Shown: positions 45,760-56,793, counted from the first letter of the stretch. The stretch: DNA of 64,000 nucleotides from Variovorax sp. dw_308 (GCF_019207085.1 NZ_JAATOM010000002.1:248001-312000), one strand, 5' to 3'. Made by a program: numbers and translations. The notes: generated by a model not told the origin, from the sequence alone.

Positions 45760-46575
45760 TCAGGGCTTGAGGCCCTGCTTCAGCTTTTGCTCGATGTCGT
45801 CGAGGACCGGCAGCAGATCGGCGACCGAATCGATCACGTAGTGCGCCCCGGCCGCCTTGAGCCGGGCCGTGGCGCCCTGGCGCAGCGTGTCCTGGCGCTG
45901 TTCATCGAGCGCCTGCCATTCCGCGAGCGACAGCCCCATCTCGTTGCCGCTGACCGCCAGGCCCACGGCCCAGGTGCCGGCGTTCACGCCCTCCTCGATG
46001 CCGTAGCCGGTGTCGTCGACCTTGACCACGCTGGCCGGTGGCCACACGCCGATGTCGGCGAAGGTGCGGTACATGCCCAGCGGCGACGGACGGCCGGCGG
46101 CCAGGTCGCCGGCGCACACCAGGTTGTCCGGCACGTAGCCGCCGGCCGCGGCGATGGGCGTGACGGCGGCCATGATCTCGCGGTTGTAGCCGGTGGTGGA
46201 GCCGACCTTCAGGCCGCGTGCGCGGATCGCGTTCACCGTGTCCACCGCGCCGGGAATGAAGTCCGCATATTCGGCGGCGGCCACGGCGCTCATCGGCGTG
46301 AAGACTTCGTAGAGATGGTCCACGTCGGCGTCGGTGAAGGCCTTGCCGTGCGCCTTTTCCCATTGCGCGGCGATGCGCGGCAGCGTGCCCAGCGCCTTGA
46401 TGTGGTCCCACTTGGCCATGCCCATCGGGCCGCGCGCCTCGGCGATCGTGAGGTCGATGTCGAACTTCTCGAACAGCCGCACGAAGGCGCCCATCGGCGC
46501 GCATGAGCCGAAGTCGATGATGGTGCCGGCCCAGTCGAAGACGACGGCGCTGAGGGTGGTGGGGTGAGTTGGCAT
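45760..46575 (-). CDS. phnX: Phosphonoacetaldehyde hydrolase
   Basis: Cleaves the C-P bond of phosphonoacetaldehyde to acetaldehyde and phosphate. HAD-superfamily enzyme of 271 aa. The nucleophile is D14 in VVFDWAGTIIDFGS, the Schiff-base lysine is K55 in GPMGMAKWDHIKAL, and TTGYNREIM and KVDDTGYGIEEG are motifs II and III. It is the last gene of the leftward phosphonate operon, 24 nt after the FAD oxidase. Confidence 0.96.
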   Translation of the reverse strand: MPTHPTTLSAVVFDWAGTIIDFGSCAPMGAFVRLFEKFDIDLTIAEARGPMGMAKWDHIKALGTLPRIAAQWEKAHGKAFTDADVDHLYEVFTPMSAVAAAEYADFIPGAVDTVNAIRARGLKVGSTTGYNREIMAAVTPIAAAGGYVPDNLVCAGDLAAGRPSPLGMYRTFADIGVWPPASVVKVDDTGYGIEEGVNAGTWAVGLAVSGNEMGLSLAEWQALDEQRQDTLRQGATARLKAAGAHYVIDSVADLLPVLDDIEQKLKQGLKP

Positions 46576-46599
46576 GTCTTGCTTTCTGGAGGGAATCGG

Positions 46600-47727
46600 T
46601 TACCAGCCCGCGAACACATCTTCGGCGATGCCGAAGGCGGTACTTGCGCCGGTGCCGCTGGTGACGAGGACCAGGCGGGTAGCGTCGTCGGGTTTGTCGA
46701 TGAGGCAGTCGGTGGTGGCAGACGAGGGATAGGTCCCGACCCAGCGTTCGGTCACCTTCGCCCGCTGCAGGCGCAGCGTCTTGTGCAGGTGTTCGAGGAT
46801 CAGGTCGTCGACGCGCAGGTCGGCAAAGGGTTCGGGCGCCGCGCCGTAGTGGTGCGAATCGCCGACCACGAGCGAGCCGTCCGCGCTCTGGACGACGATG
46901 AGGTGGATGCCGTTGTCCAGCGACTCGCCCTCCTCCCGGCGGATCTGCTCCAGCAGGATTGCCGCGGACGGCAGCTTGCTGTAGCCGTGGTAGCGCACCA
47001 GGCTCAGATCGCTCATCACGGAGCCGGGCAGCCTGAAGCCCGGCTCGGGTTGCACGCGCAGCATGTGCAACTGGCAGAGGCGCAACTGGTGGGGCGTGAG
47101 GCGCTCGGCGAACAAGCCATTGAGATCGGTGTTGGTGCAGACAGCGACACGCGTGCCGTGCAGCACGCCGCGCGAGGTGCGCACCCGCGGCGTCGCGACT
47201 TCGAGGACGGCTTCGCTGAAGCGGAAGACCACGCCGTGCGTCTTGGCCAGCCAGCGCGCCAGCAGGCCGATGGCGGTGCGCGATTCGACGCGCATCTCAT
47301 GCGGGCTGTAGAGCACGCCCTGCGCACCGTCGAGCCGCAGCGCTGGCGCACGACGCGCGGCCTCGCCCACGTCGAGCAGTTCGCAGCCTTCGCCCATCTC
47401 GGTGGCCATGAATTCCTCAAGCACCTTGAGCGCCTGCGGCCGGAAAGCGCTGAGGTACAGCCCGTGATGCAAGGTGGCGATGCCCGCCAGCGGCGCGACT
47501 TCGCCCCACACGGCGCGCGCGCGTCGCGCCCGCCGCCAGGTGTCGCCCGCGCCCTGCCCCGTCACCGTGATGAAGCCGAAGTTGCGGATCGATGCGCCCA
47601 CGCAGGCCGCGTCGCGCTCGACCACGCACACGCGCAGCCCTCGCTTCGCGGCCGTGTAGGCATGCGCCAGGCCGACGATGCCGGCGCCAACCACGATGAG
47701 ATCGAACGATGTGTCGATGGATGCCAT
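46600..47727 (-). CDS. FAD-dependent oxidoreductase of phosphonate clusters (TIGR03364-like)
   Basis: DAO/glycine-oxidase-like flavoprotein, 375 aa. The FAD-binding dinucleotide fold is VVGAGIVGLAHAYTAAKRG (from residue 12) and the C-terminal FAD contact is LVTSGTGASTAFGIAED. Members of this family lie in 2-aminoethylphosphonate operons. They are thought to oxidise (N-methyl) aminoethylphosphonate to phosphonoacetaldehyde, which would make it a replacement for the transaminase PhnW. No phnW is in the window, which supports this (inference). It is 13 nt behind the permease gene. Confidence 0.88.
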   Translation of the reverse strand: MASIDTSFDLIVVGAGIVGLAHAYTAAKRGLRVCVVERDAACVGASIRNFGFITVTGQGAGDTWRRARRARAVWGEVAPLAGIATLHHGLYLSAFRPQALKVLEEFMATEMGEGCELLDVGEAARRAPALRLDGAQGVLYSPHEMRVESRTAIGLLARWLAKTHGVVFRFSEAVLEVATPRVRTSRGVLHGTRVAVCTNTDLNGLFAERLTPHQLRLCQLHMLRVQPEPGFRLPGSVMSDLSLVRYHGYSKLPSAAILLEQIRREEGESLDNGIHLIVVQSADGSLVVGDSHHYGAAPEPFADLRVDDLILEHLHKTLRLQRAKVTERWVGTYPSSATTDCLIDKPDDATRLVLVTSGTGASTAFGIAEDVFAGW

Positions 47728-47740
47728 GTTCAGGGGCTCG

Positions 47741-49456
<1,716 letters not shown>

Positions 49457-49458
49457 GC

Positions 49459-50592
49459 TCAGCTGCCCAAGGCCACGGGGAACACGCGCAGCCGATCGGC
49501 GCGCAAGGCGAAGTTCAGTTGCGCCCCCTCGCGCACGCCGAACTCGTCCATCTGATTCAGCGAGAACTGCAATTGCAAAGGCTGGCCCGGAATGGCATCG
49601 ACCGCCACTTCCGCCAGGCAGTTGCCGCCGAGGAACTCGACATGCCGTACCGTGCCGACGCACCGCATCGGATCGTCTTCGCGCACCCCATCGATCACGC
49701 GGTCTTCCGGGCGCAGGTAGAGCGCGACCTCGCGCCCCGGCCGGAAGTCGGCGCCATTGCCGGGCTGGCATTGCAGCCGCATCTCGCCGCAGCGGAACCA
49801 GCGGTCGCCCTCTGCCACGGCTGCGAGCCGGTTCACCTTGCCCACGAAGTCGGCGACGAAGGGCGAGGCCGGCTCGCGGTACACCTCCATCGGCGTGCCG
49901 ACCTGCTCGATCACGCCCTGGTTCATCACCACGATGCGATCGGCCACCGACAGCGCCTCTTCCTGGTCATGCGTCACCATCACCGTCGTCACGCCGAGCT
50001 TGCGCTGAAGTTCGCGGATCTCGTTGCGCAGGTGCACGCGCACGATGGCGTCCAGCGCCGACAGCGGCTCGTCGAGCAGCAGCAGTCCCGGCGAGGTGGC
50101 CAGCGCGCGCGCCAGCGCGATGCGTTGCTGCTGCCCGCCCGACATCTGCGCCGGGTACTTGGCGCCGCTGCCCGGCAGTCCGACGAGTTGCAGCAGCTCG
50201 TCGACGCGCGGCGCGATCTGCGCCCGCGACTGCCTGCGGTTGACCAGGCCATAGGCGACGTTCTGCGCCACCGTGAGGTTCGGGAACAGCGCATAGGACT
50301 GAAACATGATCCCGTAGTCGCGGCCCGCGGGCGGCAGCACCGAGATGTCGCGCCCGCCCTGCCGGATGCGTCCGGCCGACTGCATCTCCAGCCCCGCGAT
50401 GATCCGCAGCAGCGTCGTCTTGCCGCAGCCCGACGGCCCGAGGAAGCAGACGAACTCGCCGCGCCGGATCGACAGGTGGATGTCGTCCAGCGCCACGAAG
50501 GCGCCGAAGCTCTTCTTGATGCCCCGCAGTTCGAGGTAGGTGGCGTCGTCGCCCTCGCCCTCGCCTCCGCCTGCGCTTGCTTGCGATCTCAC
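49459..50592 (-). CDS. 2-Aminoethylphosphonate ABC transporter ATP-binding protein
   Basis: ATPase of 377 aa (PotA/FbpC-like with a C-terminal TOBE domain). Walker A GPSGCGKTT, signature MSGGQQQRIALARALA, Walker B LLLLDEPLSALD and H-loop VTHDQEEAL. The start is a GTG that overlaps the binding-protein stop (GTGA); it adds about 17 Gly/Glu-rich residues before TYLELRGIKKSFG, and no ATG exists in between. The regulatory domain after residue about 245 is intact. Confidence 0.93.
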   Translation of the reverse strand: MRSQASAGGGEGEGDDATYLELRGIKKSFGAFVALDDIHLSIRRGEFVCFLGPSGCGKTTLLRIIAGLEMQSAGRIRQGGRDISVLPPAGRDYGIMFQSYALFPNLTVAQNVAYGLVNRRQSRAQIAPRVDELLQLVGLPGSGAKYPAQMSGGQQQRIALARALATSPGLLLLDEPLSALDAIVRVHLRNEIRELQRKLGVTTVMVTHDQEEALSVADRIVVMNQGVIEQVGTPMEVYREPASPFVADFVGKVNRLAAVAEGDRWFRCGEMRLQCQPGNGADFRPGREVALYLRPEDRVIDGVREDDPMRCVGTVRHVEFLGGNCLAEVAVDAIPGQPLQLQFSLNQMDEFGVREGAQLNFALRADRLRVFPVALGS

Positions 50593-51623
50593 TTCTTCGG
50601 TTCGCTCTTGCCGTCGTAGCGTCGGGTCCACTCGGCCAGCGTGCGGTCGCGGCCGGCGGCAGCCTGGTCGAAGTTGAGCTTGATCAGCCGTGCCTCGTAG
50701 TCGTCCGGGATGTTCGGCAGCTTGGGCGCCACGCCCGGCTGCGCCGTGATCGCGAAGTTCTTGCCGTAGAGCAGCATCGCGTCCTTCGACGAGGCCCAGT
50801 CGGCCAGCTTCTTCGCGGCTTCCAGCTTCTTCGTGCCCTTGTAGATGGCATAGCCTTCCAGGTCCCAGCCCAGGCCTTCCTTGGGGAACACCAGTTCGAT
50901 CGGCGCGCCCTTGGCCTTGTTGGTGTAGCCGCGGTATTCGAAGGAGATGCCTGCAACGTATTCGCCGGCCGCCGCCATGTTGCAGGGCTTGGAACCGGAG
51001 TGCGTGTACTGGCCGATGTTCTCGTGCAGCGCGTCCATGTACTTCCAGCCGCCACCCTTGCCCGCGTCGTCGCCCCACATCTGCAGCCATGCCACCACGT
51101 CGAAGTAGCCGGTGCCCGAGGAGGCCGGATTCGGCATCACGACCTGGCCCTTGAACTCGGGCTTGGTCAGGTCCTTCCACGTGGTCGGGATCGGGATGTT
51201 CTTCTTCTTGGCCTCGACCGTGTTCACGCACACCACGGCGCCGAACACGTCCATGCCCCACCAGGCCGGCGGCGACTTCTTGTCGCGGTACTGCGGCATG
51301 ATCGCGTCGAGGTTCAGCGGCGCATAGGGCTGCAACATGCCGTTGCGATCGAACAGCGCGAGGCTCGATGCGGCCACGCCCCAGATCGCATCGGCCTGCG
51401 GATTGGCCTTCTCGGCCAGCAGCTTGGCCGTGATCACGCCGGTCGAGTCGCGCACCCACTTGATGTCGATGTCGGGGTTGACCTTGTTGAAGGCCTCCTG
51501 GTAGGCCTTCAGCTGGTCGGTCTCCAGCGCGGTGTAGACCACGAGCTGGGTCTTCTGCGCCCACGCGCCTGCCATGCATGCCACGCCGAGCAAGCCGGCC
51601 ACCATCGATCTTGCGAATTTCAT
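50589..51623 (-). CDS. 2-Aminoethylphosphonate ABC transporter substrate-binding protein
   Basis: Periplasmic iron-type (SBP_bac_1/TIGR03261-like) binding protein, 344 aa. The signal peptide (RSMVAGLLGVACMAGAWA) is followed by QKTQLVVYTALETDQLKAYQ. Motifs shared with 2-AEP receptors include KWVRDSTGVITAKLLAEK and NPASSGTGYFDVVAWLQMW. The start at 51623 begins the signal peptide; an ATG 23 codons earlier is unlikely. It is the first gene of the leftward operon. Confidence 0.92.
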   Translation of the reverse strand: MKFARSMVAGLLGVACMAGAWAQKTQLVVYTALETDQLKAYQEAFNKVNPDIDIKWVRDSTGVITAKLLAEKANPQADAIWGVAASSLALFDRNGMLQPYAPLNLDAIMPQYRDKKSPPAWWGMDVFGAVVCVNTVEAKKKNIPIPTTWKDLTKPEFKGQVVMPNPASSGTGYFDVVAWLQMWGDDAGKGGGWKYMDALHENIGQYTHSGSKPCNMAAAGEYVAGISFEYRGYTNKAKGAPIELVFPKEGLGWDLEGYAIYKGTKKLEAAKKLADWASSKDAMLLYGKNFAITAQPGVAPKLPNIPDDYEARLIKLNFDQAAAGRDRTLAEWTRRYDGKSEPKK

Positions 51624-51721
51624 CTGCCCACTCCTGGTTCGAAAAGACAGCAACTTTGCCGACACGAAACGACACGCTCGTGACACATGCACCTAGCAAA
51701 ATCGGGGCCTGCCGCAGGACT

Positions 51722-51775
51722 TTGTCTATTGTTGTTCGTAGATCGTAGACAATCTGCGATGGGCAACCTACGATC
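51722..51775. promoter_or_regulatory. Putative GntR operator in the divergent phosphonate control region
   Basis: TTGTCTA (51722-51728) and its inverse TAGACAA (51746-51752) are 17 nt apart, and GATCGTA (51741-51747) is mirrored by TACGATC (51769-51775), which ends six bases before the regulator's ATG. The repeats lie between the regulator (+) and the transport operon (-). FadR-subfamily regulators bind short palindromes of this kind, so the gene probably represses both units. Confidence 0.5.
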
Positions 51776-51780
51776 CCACC

Positions 51781-52515
51781 ATGGCCACGAAGATCTCCAG
51801 CAATCCCGCCATCGCACAGCTTCAGTGCACCTCGCTCGCCACCTTGGTGCAGGCCGAGATCGAACGCATGATCCTGGACGGCGACCTGCCCTCCGGCGCC
51901 AAGCTCACCGAGTCCACCTTGGCCGAGCAGATCGGCGTCTCGCGCGGGCCGGTACGCGAGGCTTTCCGCATGCTCGAGGAAGCCGGCCTCGTGACCACCA
52001 TCAAGAACCGCGGCGTGTTCGTGCGCCACGTGCCGATCGAGGAGGCGCTCGAGATCTTCGAGGTGCGCGCCGTGATGGACCTCTACGTGGGCCGCAAGCT
52101 CGCGCAGGGCCTGGCTACCGCCCAGGTCAAGAAACTGCGGCAACTGGCCGATGCGATGGACCAGGCCGTGAAAGCCGACAACGCGCATGACTTCCACCAC
52201 TACAACCTGAAGTTCCACGACCGCCTGCTGGAACTGGCCGGCAATGCCAAGCTCACGGCGACCTACCGCAAGCTCGTCAACGAGCTTTCGCTTTTCCGCC
52301 GGCAGAACCTCACCAGCGAATCGATGGCGGTCTATGCGCGCGAGCACCGGCAGATCGTGAAGGCCATCGCCGGTGGCGACCCCGAAGCCGCGGGCCAGGC
52401 GATGTACCAGCACGTGATGAACAGCCGCGAGCGCACCCAGCGCAACTACGCGCAGAAGCAGGCCGCGGAGGCCAAGGCGCCCCTTTCCGGGTCCACCGCT
52501 GCCGTGGAAGCCTGA
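51781..52515 (+). CDS. GntR-family (FadR subfamily) phosphonate regulator
   Basis: Regulator of 244 aa. It has an N-terminal winged helix with LTESTLAEQIGVSRGPVREA and a C-terminal FCD ligand-binding domain whose metal-site residues lie around DFHHYNLKFHDRLLE and REHRQIVKAI. It matches the TIGR03338-type regulators found in Burkholderiales phosphonate operons. It is divergent from the 2-AEP importer and precedes the PhnZ-like and EamA genes. Confidence 0.9.
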   Translation: MATKISSNPAIAQLQCTSLATLVQAEIERMILDGDLPSGAKLTESTLAEQIGVSRGPVREAFRMLEEAGLVTTIKNRGVFVRHVPIEEALEIFEVRAVMDLYVGRKLAQGLATAQVKKLRQLADAMDQAVKADNAHDFHHYNLKFHDRLLELAGNAKLTATYRKLVNELSLFRRQNLTSESMAVYAREHRQIVKAIAGGDPEAAGQAMYQHVMNSRERTQRNYAQKQAAEAKAPLSGSTAAVEA

Positions 52516-52528
52516 GAAGACGTCGACG

Positions 52529-53083
52529 ATGGCCCTGTCCCTGACCGACATCGAGGCACTGTTCGCCCGCCACGGCGCGGCCACCTACAGCGGCGAGCCG
52601 GTGACCCAGCTGCAGCACGCACTGCAGACCGCGTGGCTCGCCGAGCAGGCCGGCGCGGATGATGAACTCGTCACCGCAGCCCTGCTGCACGACCTCGGCC
52701 ACCTGCTCAACGACCAAGGCGAATCGCCCACGCTGCGCGGCATCGACGACGTGCACCAGTACTTCGCCCTGCCCTTCCTGCGCGGCGTGTTCGGCGAGCG
52801 CGTGCTGGGCGCGATCCAGTGGCACGTCGATGCCAAGCGCTACCTGTGCGCGACGCGGCCCGACTATTGGCAGGCGCTTTCCGCCGACTCGAAGCGCAGC
52901 CTTGAGCTGCAGGGCGGCACCTTCTCCGCCGCGCAGGCCCGCGAGTTCATCGGCCGTGCGCATGCAGCCGATGCCGTGCAGGTGCGCCTGTGGGACGACC
53001 TGGCCAAGTCGCCCGATCTCCAGACCCCGCCGCTCGGGCACTACCTGGCGCGCGCCAGAAGCTGCGTGCTGGCCGCCGCGTGA
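52529..53083 (+). CDS. PhnZ-like HD-domain oxygenase of phosphonate clusters
   Basis: HD-domain protein of 184 aa, TIGR03276-like. The di-iron residues expected from PhnZ can be placed: Y20, E23, H30, H54/D55, H76, H99 and D148, with spacing nearly equal to PhnZ. Motifs are YSGEPVTQLQHALQ, ALLHDLGHLL and DVHQYFALPFLRG. PhnZ cleaves 2-amino-1-hydroxyethylphosphonate to glycine and phosphate, after PhnY makes the alcohol. No phnY is adjacent, so the substrate may differ. It follows the regulator after 13 bp. Confidence 0.85.
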   Translation: MALSLTDIEALFARHGAATYSGEPVTQLQHALQTAWLAEQAGADDELVTAALLHDLGHLLNDQGESPTLRGIDDVHQYFALPFLRGVFGERVLGAIQWHVDAKRYLCATRPDYWQALSADSKRSLELQGGTFSAAQAREFIGRAHAADAVQVRLWDDLAKSPDLQTPPLGHYLARARSCVLAAA

Positions 53084-53949
53084 CACTGACCGGCCCGATC
53101 GTTCTCGCCGTACTCTTCGGCGCGCTGCTGCACGCGGGCTGGAACGCCTTCATCAAGGCCGGCCGAGACAAGGCGCTGGACACGGCCCTCGTCCACAGCC
53201 TCGGCATCTTCGTGGCGATCCCGCTCCTGATGAGCAGCGGCCTGCCGGACCGCGCGGCATGGCCGTACATGGCCGCATCGCTCGCCATCCACCTCGGCTA
53301 CTACATCGCGCTCGCCGGCGCCTACAAGCATGGCGACCTGGGCCTGACCTACCCGCTGATGCGCGGCTGCGCCCCGCTGCTGGTGGCGCTCGGCAGCATG
53401 GCCTTCATCGGCGAACGCATTTCCGCCACGGCCTGGATCGGCGTCGCCGTCCTCTGCATCGGCGTCTTCACGCTGGGCCTGTCCCGCTCGGCGGCGGCTC
53501 CCGATGGCACCTCGCATCGCGGCAAGGCGATCGGCTTTGCGCTCGCCAACGCCGCGATCATCGCTGTCTACACCATCGTCGACGGCATCGGCGTGCGCGT
53601 CTCCGGCAGCGCGGTGGCCTATGTCGCGGGCCTGTTCGTGTTCGACGGCATTCCGTACTTGCTGCTGGTACTCTGGCGCCGCCCAGGCCAACGTCTTGCG
53701 GCGTTGCGCTACATGAAGCGCCGCTGGCCGATCGCATTCCTCGGCACCGCGGCCTCGCTCGGCAGCTACGGCGTCGCCCTGTGGGCGATGACCCGCGCGC
53801 CGGTCGCCGTCGTCGCCGCGCTGCGCGAGACCTCGGTGCTGTTCGCCGCGCTGATCGGCACCCTCTTCCTGCGCGAGGCCTTTGGCTGGCAGCGGGCCAT
53901 CGGCACTCTCGTCATTGCGGCCGGGGTGATGACCTTGCGCCTGGGTTGA
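53080..53949 (+). CDS. EamA-type membrane protein of phosphonate clusters (TIGR03340-like)
   Basis: Ten-helix EamA/DMT transporter, 289 aa. The GTG start overlaps the HD-gene stop by 4 nt (GTGA). Typical stretches are GALLHAGWNAFIKAGRDKAL and GAYKHGDLGLTYPLMRGCAP. Family members recur in phosphonate operons and may move a phosphonate or the breakdown product. It converges with the decarboxylase, 15 bp away. Confidence 0.86.
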   Translation: MTLTGPIVLAVLFGALLHAGWNAFIKAGRDKALDTALVHSLGIFVAIPLLMSSGLPDRAAWPYMAASLAIHLGYYIALAGAYKHGDLGLTYPLMRGCAPLLVALGSMAFIGERISATAWIGVAVLCIGVFTLGLSRSAAAPDGTSHRGKAIGFALANAAIIAVYTIVDGIGVRVSGSAVAYVAGLFVFDGIPYLLLVLWRRPGQRLAALRYMKRRWPIAFLGTAASLGSYGVALWAMTRAPVAVVAALRETSVLFAALIGTLFLREAFGWQRAIGTLVIAAGVMTLRLG

Positions 53950-53964
53950 AGACGCCCCGAAGGT

Positions 53965-56259
53965 TCAGCCGGCCCGCACGCAGTCGGCGTAATAGCGCTT
54001 CTTGCCCGTCTCGTCGACCTTCGCCACCAGCCCGTGGATGTCCGTCTCGAAGCCTGGGCACTCGGTGTTGAATTCGCGCGCGAACTTCAGGTAGTCGACG
54101 ATCTTCTTGTTGAACACCTCACCCGGGATCAGCAGCGGAATACCGGGCGGGTATGGCGTGATGAGGCTGGTGGTGATACGGCCTTCGAGCTTGTCGATCT
54201 CCACGCGCTCGGTCTTGCGGTGCGCGATGTGCGCGTAGGCGTCGCTGGGCTTCATCGCCGGCGTCAGGTCGCTCAGGTACATCTCGGTGGTGAGCCGCGC
54301 CACGTCGTAGCGCGCATAGAGCTTGTGGATGTGATTGCAGAGATCGCGCAGGCCGAGGCGCTCATAGCCCGGATGCTGCTGGCAGAACTCCGGGAGGATC
54401 CGCCACATCGGCTGGTTGCGCGCGTAGTCGTCCTTGAACTGCTGCAGCGCCGTCAACAGCGTGTTCCAGCGGCCCTTGGTGATGCCGATGGTGAACATGA
54501 TGAAGAAGCTGTAGAGCCCGGTCTTCTCGACGATCACACCGTGCTCCGCGAGGAACTTGGTGACCACGCTGGCCGGGATGCCGGTCTCGGCGAACTTGCC
54601 CTGCAGGTCCAGGCCCGGGGTGACGATGGTCGACTTGATCGGGTCGAGCATGTTGAAGCCGTCGGCCAGCTTGCCGAAGCCGTGCCAGTTGCGCGCCGAG
54701 CTTTTGGTCTTCTTCTCGCTGCTGCCCTCGCCCTTCATGACCCAGTCCTCGGCGCGGCCGATGCCCTCGTCGACGAGCTTCTCGGGGCCCCAGACCTTGA
54801 ACCACCACTCGTCCTTGCCGAACTCATCTTCGACCTTGCGCATGGCGCGGCGGAAATCGAGCGCCTCCAGGATGGATTCCTCCACCAGCGCGGTACCGCC
54901 GGGCGGCTCCATCATGGCGGCGGCCACGTCGCAACTCGCGATGATCGCGTACTGCGGGCTGGTGGACGAGTGCATCAAGTAGGCCTCGTTGAACAGGTCG
55001 CGGTCCAGCGCGCGGTTCTGCGAGTCCTGCACCAGCACATGGCTGGCCTGGCTGATGCCGGCCAGCAGCTTGTGGGTGGACTGGGTGGCGAACACCAGCG
55101 AGTCCTTCGGGCGCACCCGGCGCTTGCCCATCGCGTGGTAGGCGCCGTAGAACGGATGGAAGGCCGCGTGCGGCAACCAGGCCTCGTCGAAGTGCAGCGT
55201 GTCGACGTACCCGTCGAGCATGCCCTTGATGGTCTCGGTGTTGTAGATCACGCCGTCGTAGGTCGACTGCGTGAGCGTCATCACGCGCGGCTTGACCTTG
55301 TCGGGATCGACGTGCGCGAGCAGCGGGTTCGCCTTGATCTTGGCCTTGATCGCGCTCTGCTCGAACTCGCTCTTGGGGATCGGGCCGATGATGCCGAAGT
55401 GGTTGCGCGTCGGCTTCATAAAGACCGGAATCGCGCCGGTCATGATGATCGCGTGCAGGATCGACTTGTGGCAATTGCGGTCGACCACCACCACGTCGTC
55501 GGGCGCCACCGTGTGGTGCCACACCATCTTGTTGCTGGTGCTGGTGCCGTTGGTCACGAAGAAGCAGTGGTCGGCGTTGAAGATGCGCGCCGCGTTGCGT
55601 TCGCTGGCAGCCACCGGGCCGGTGTGGTCGAGCAACTGGCCGAGTTCTTCCACCGCATTGCACACGTCGGCACGCAGCATGTTCTCGCCGAAGAACTGGT
55701 GGAACATCTGGCCGACCGGGCTCTTCAGGAAGGCCACGCCACCCGAATGGCCCGGGCAATGCCATGAATACGAGCCGTCTTCCGCGTAATCGATCAACGC
55801 CTTGAAGAACGGCGGCTGCACGCCTTCGAGGTAGCTCTTGGCCTCGCGGATGATGTGGCGCGCCACGAACTCCGGTGTGTCCTCGAACATGTGGATGAAG
55901 CCATGCAGCTCGCGCAGGATGTCGTTGGGCAGGTGGCGTGAGGTACGGGTTTCGCCATAGATGTAGATCGGCACCTCGGCATTCTTGCGGCGCACCTGTT
56001 CGATGAAGGTGCGCAGGTTGAGTACGGCGGGGTCAAGGTCCGGGCCGGGCGTGAACTCCTCGTCGTCGATCGACAGGATGAAGGCGCTGGCACGGCTTTG
56101 CTGCTGGGCGAACTGGCTCAGGTCGCCATAGCTTGTCACGCCCAGAACCTCGAATCCTTCAGTCTCGATGGCTTGCGCGAGCGCGCGGATGCCGAGGCCC
56201 GAGGTGTTCTCGGCGCGGAAGTCCTCGTCGATGATGACGATGGGAAAACGGAATTTCAT
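53965..56259 (-). CDS. Orn/Lys/Arg family PLP decarboxylase
   Basis: Fold-type I PLP-dependent decarboxylase of 764 aa (AdiA/LdcC/SpeF family). It has an N-terminal wing domain (KFRFPIVIIDEDFRAENT), CPGHSGGVAFLKSPVG, LHFDEAWLPHAAFHPFYG and the PLP lysine in QSTHKLLAGISQASH at about residue 395, with the OKR_DC C-terminal domain (LITPYPPGIPLLIPGE). The true substrate (arginine, lysine or ornithine) cannot be decided by eye. It would contribute to polyamine synthesis or acid tolerance. The start at 56259 matches the wing domain. Confidence 0.92.
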   Translation of the reverse strand: MKFRFPIVIIDEDFRAENTSGLGIRALAQAIETEGFEVLGVTSYGDLSQFAQQQSRASAFILSIDDEEFTPGPDLDPAVLNLRTFIEQVRRKNAEVPIYIYGETRTSRHLPNDILRELHGFIHMFEDTPEFVARHIIREAKSYLEGVQPPFFKALIDYAEDGSYSWHCPGHSGGVAFLKSPVGQMFHQFFGENMLRADVCNAVEELGQLLDHTGPVAASERNAARIFNADHCFFVTNGTSTSNKMVWHHTVAPDDVVVVDRNCHKSILHAIIMTGAIPVFMKPTRNHFGIIGPIPKSEFEQSAIKAKIKANPLLAHVDPDKVKPRVMTLTQSTYDGVIYNTETIKGMLDGYVDTLHFDEAWLPHAAFHPFYGAYHAMGKRRVRPKDSLVFATQSTHKLLAGISQASHVLVQDSQNRALDRDLFNEAYLMHSSTSPQYAIIASCDVAAAMMEPPGGTALVEESILEALDFRRAMRKVEDEFGKDEWWFKVWGPEKLVDEGIGRAEDWVMKGEGSSEKKTKSSARNWHGFGKLADGFNMLDPIKSTIVTPGLDLQGKFAETGIPASVVTKFLAEHGVIVEKTGLYSFFIMFTIGITKGRWNTLLTALQQFKDDYARNQPMWRILPEFCQQHPGYERLGLRDLCNHIHKLYARYDVARLTTEMYLSDLTPAMKPSDAYAHIAHRKTERVEIDKLEGRITTSLITPYPPGIPLLIPGEVFNKKIVDYLKFAREFNTECPGFETDIHGLVAKVDETGKKRYYADCVRAG

Positions 56260-56367
56260 GGGCGTGCCCGGATGGGGAAAAGAGGCGCGAAGTGTAAGGA
56301 ATTCCAATGTCCACCATCTGACCGTATGTCAGAGAATGCAGCCGGATTCACATGCAGGAGCAAATTC

Positions 56368-56793
56368 ATGGAGCTTTCCACCATCTGGTGGTTGATCGCG
56401 GGGGCCGCCATCGTGCTGGAACTGATGTCCGGCACGGTCTACCTGCTGCTGCTGAGCGGGGGCTTTGCGGCGGCCGCCGTCTCGGCGCATCTGGGGGCGG
56501 GTTTCACCACGCAGCTGGTCGTGGCTGCCGTGGTCGGCGTGGGCGCGGTGCTGGGCTGGTACGTCATCCGCAAGCGCCGGCCGCCCGACTTGCCCTCGCA
56601 GTCCAACCCCAATGTCAACCTCGACGTCGGCGGCAGCGTGCAGGTCGACGCCTGGAACAGCGACGGCACCGCCAGCGTGCGCTATCGCGGCGCCCAATGG
56701 ACGGCCATCCATCGCCCCGGCGTCATGCCGGCGACCGGCATGCACCGCGTGACGGAGGTGGTCGGCAGCCGCCTGGTCGTCGACAAGATCTGA
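56368..56793 (+). CDS. NfeD-like membrane protein
   Basis: A 141-aa short NfeD protein with two or three N-terminal helices (STIWWLIAGAAIVLELMSGT, then LVVAAVVGVGAVLGWYVI) and a C-terminal OB-fold (VGGSVQVDAWNSDGTASVRY). Such proteins pair with stomatin-like proteins. A good AGGAG site precedes ATG 56368 and a SPFH gene follows 26 bp later. Confidence 0.93.
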   Translation: MELSTIWWLIAGAAIVLELMSGTVYLLLLSGGFAAAAVSAHLGAGFTTQLVVAAVVGVGAVLGWYVIRKRRPPDLPSQSNPNVNLDVGGSVQVDAWNSDGTASVRYRGAQWTAIHRPGVMPATGMHRVTEVVGSRLVVDKI

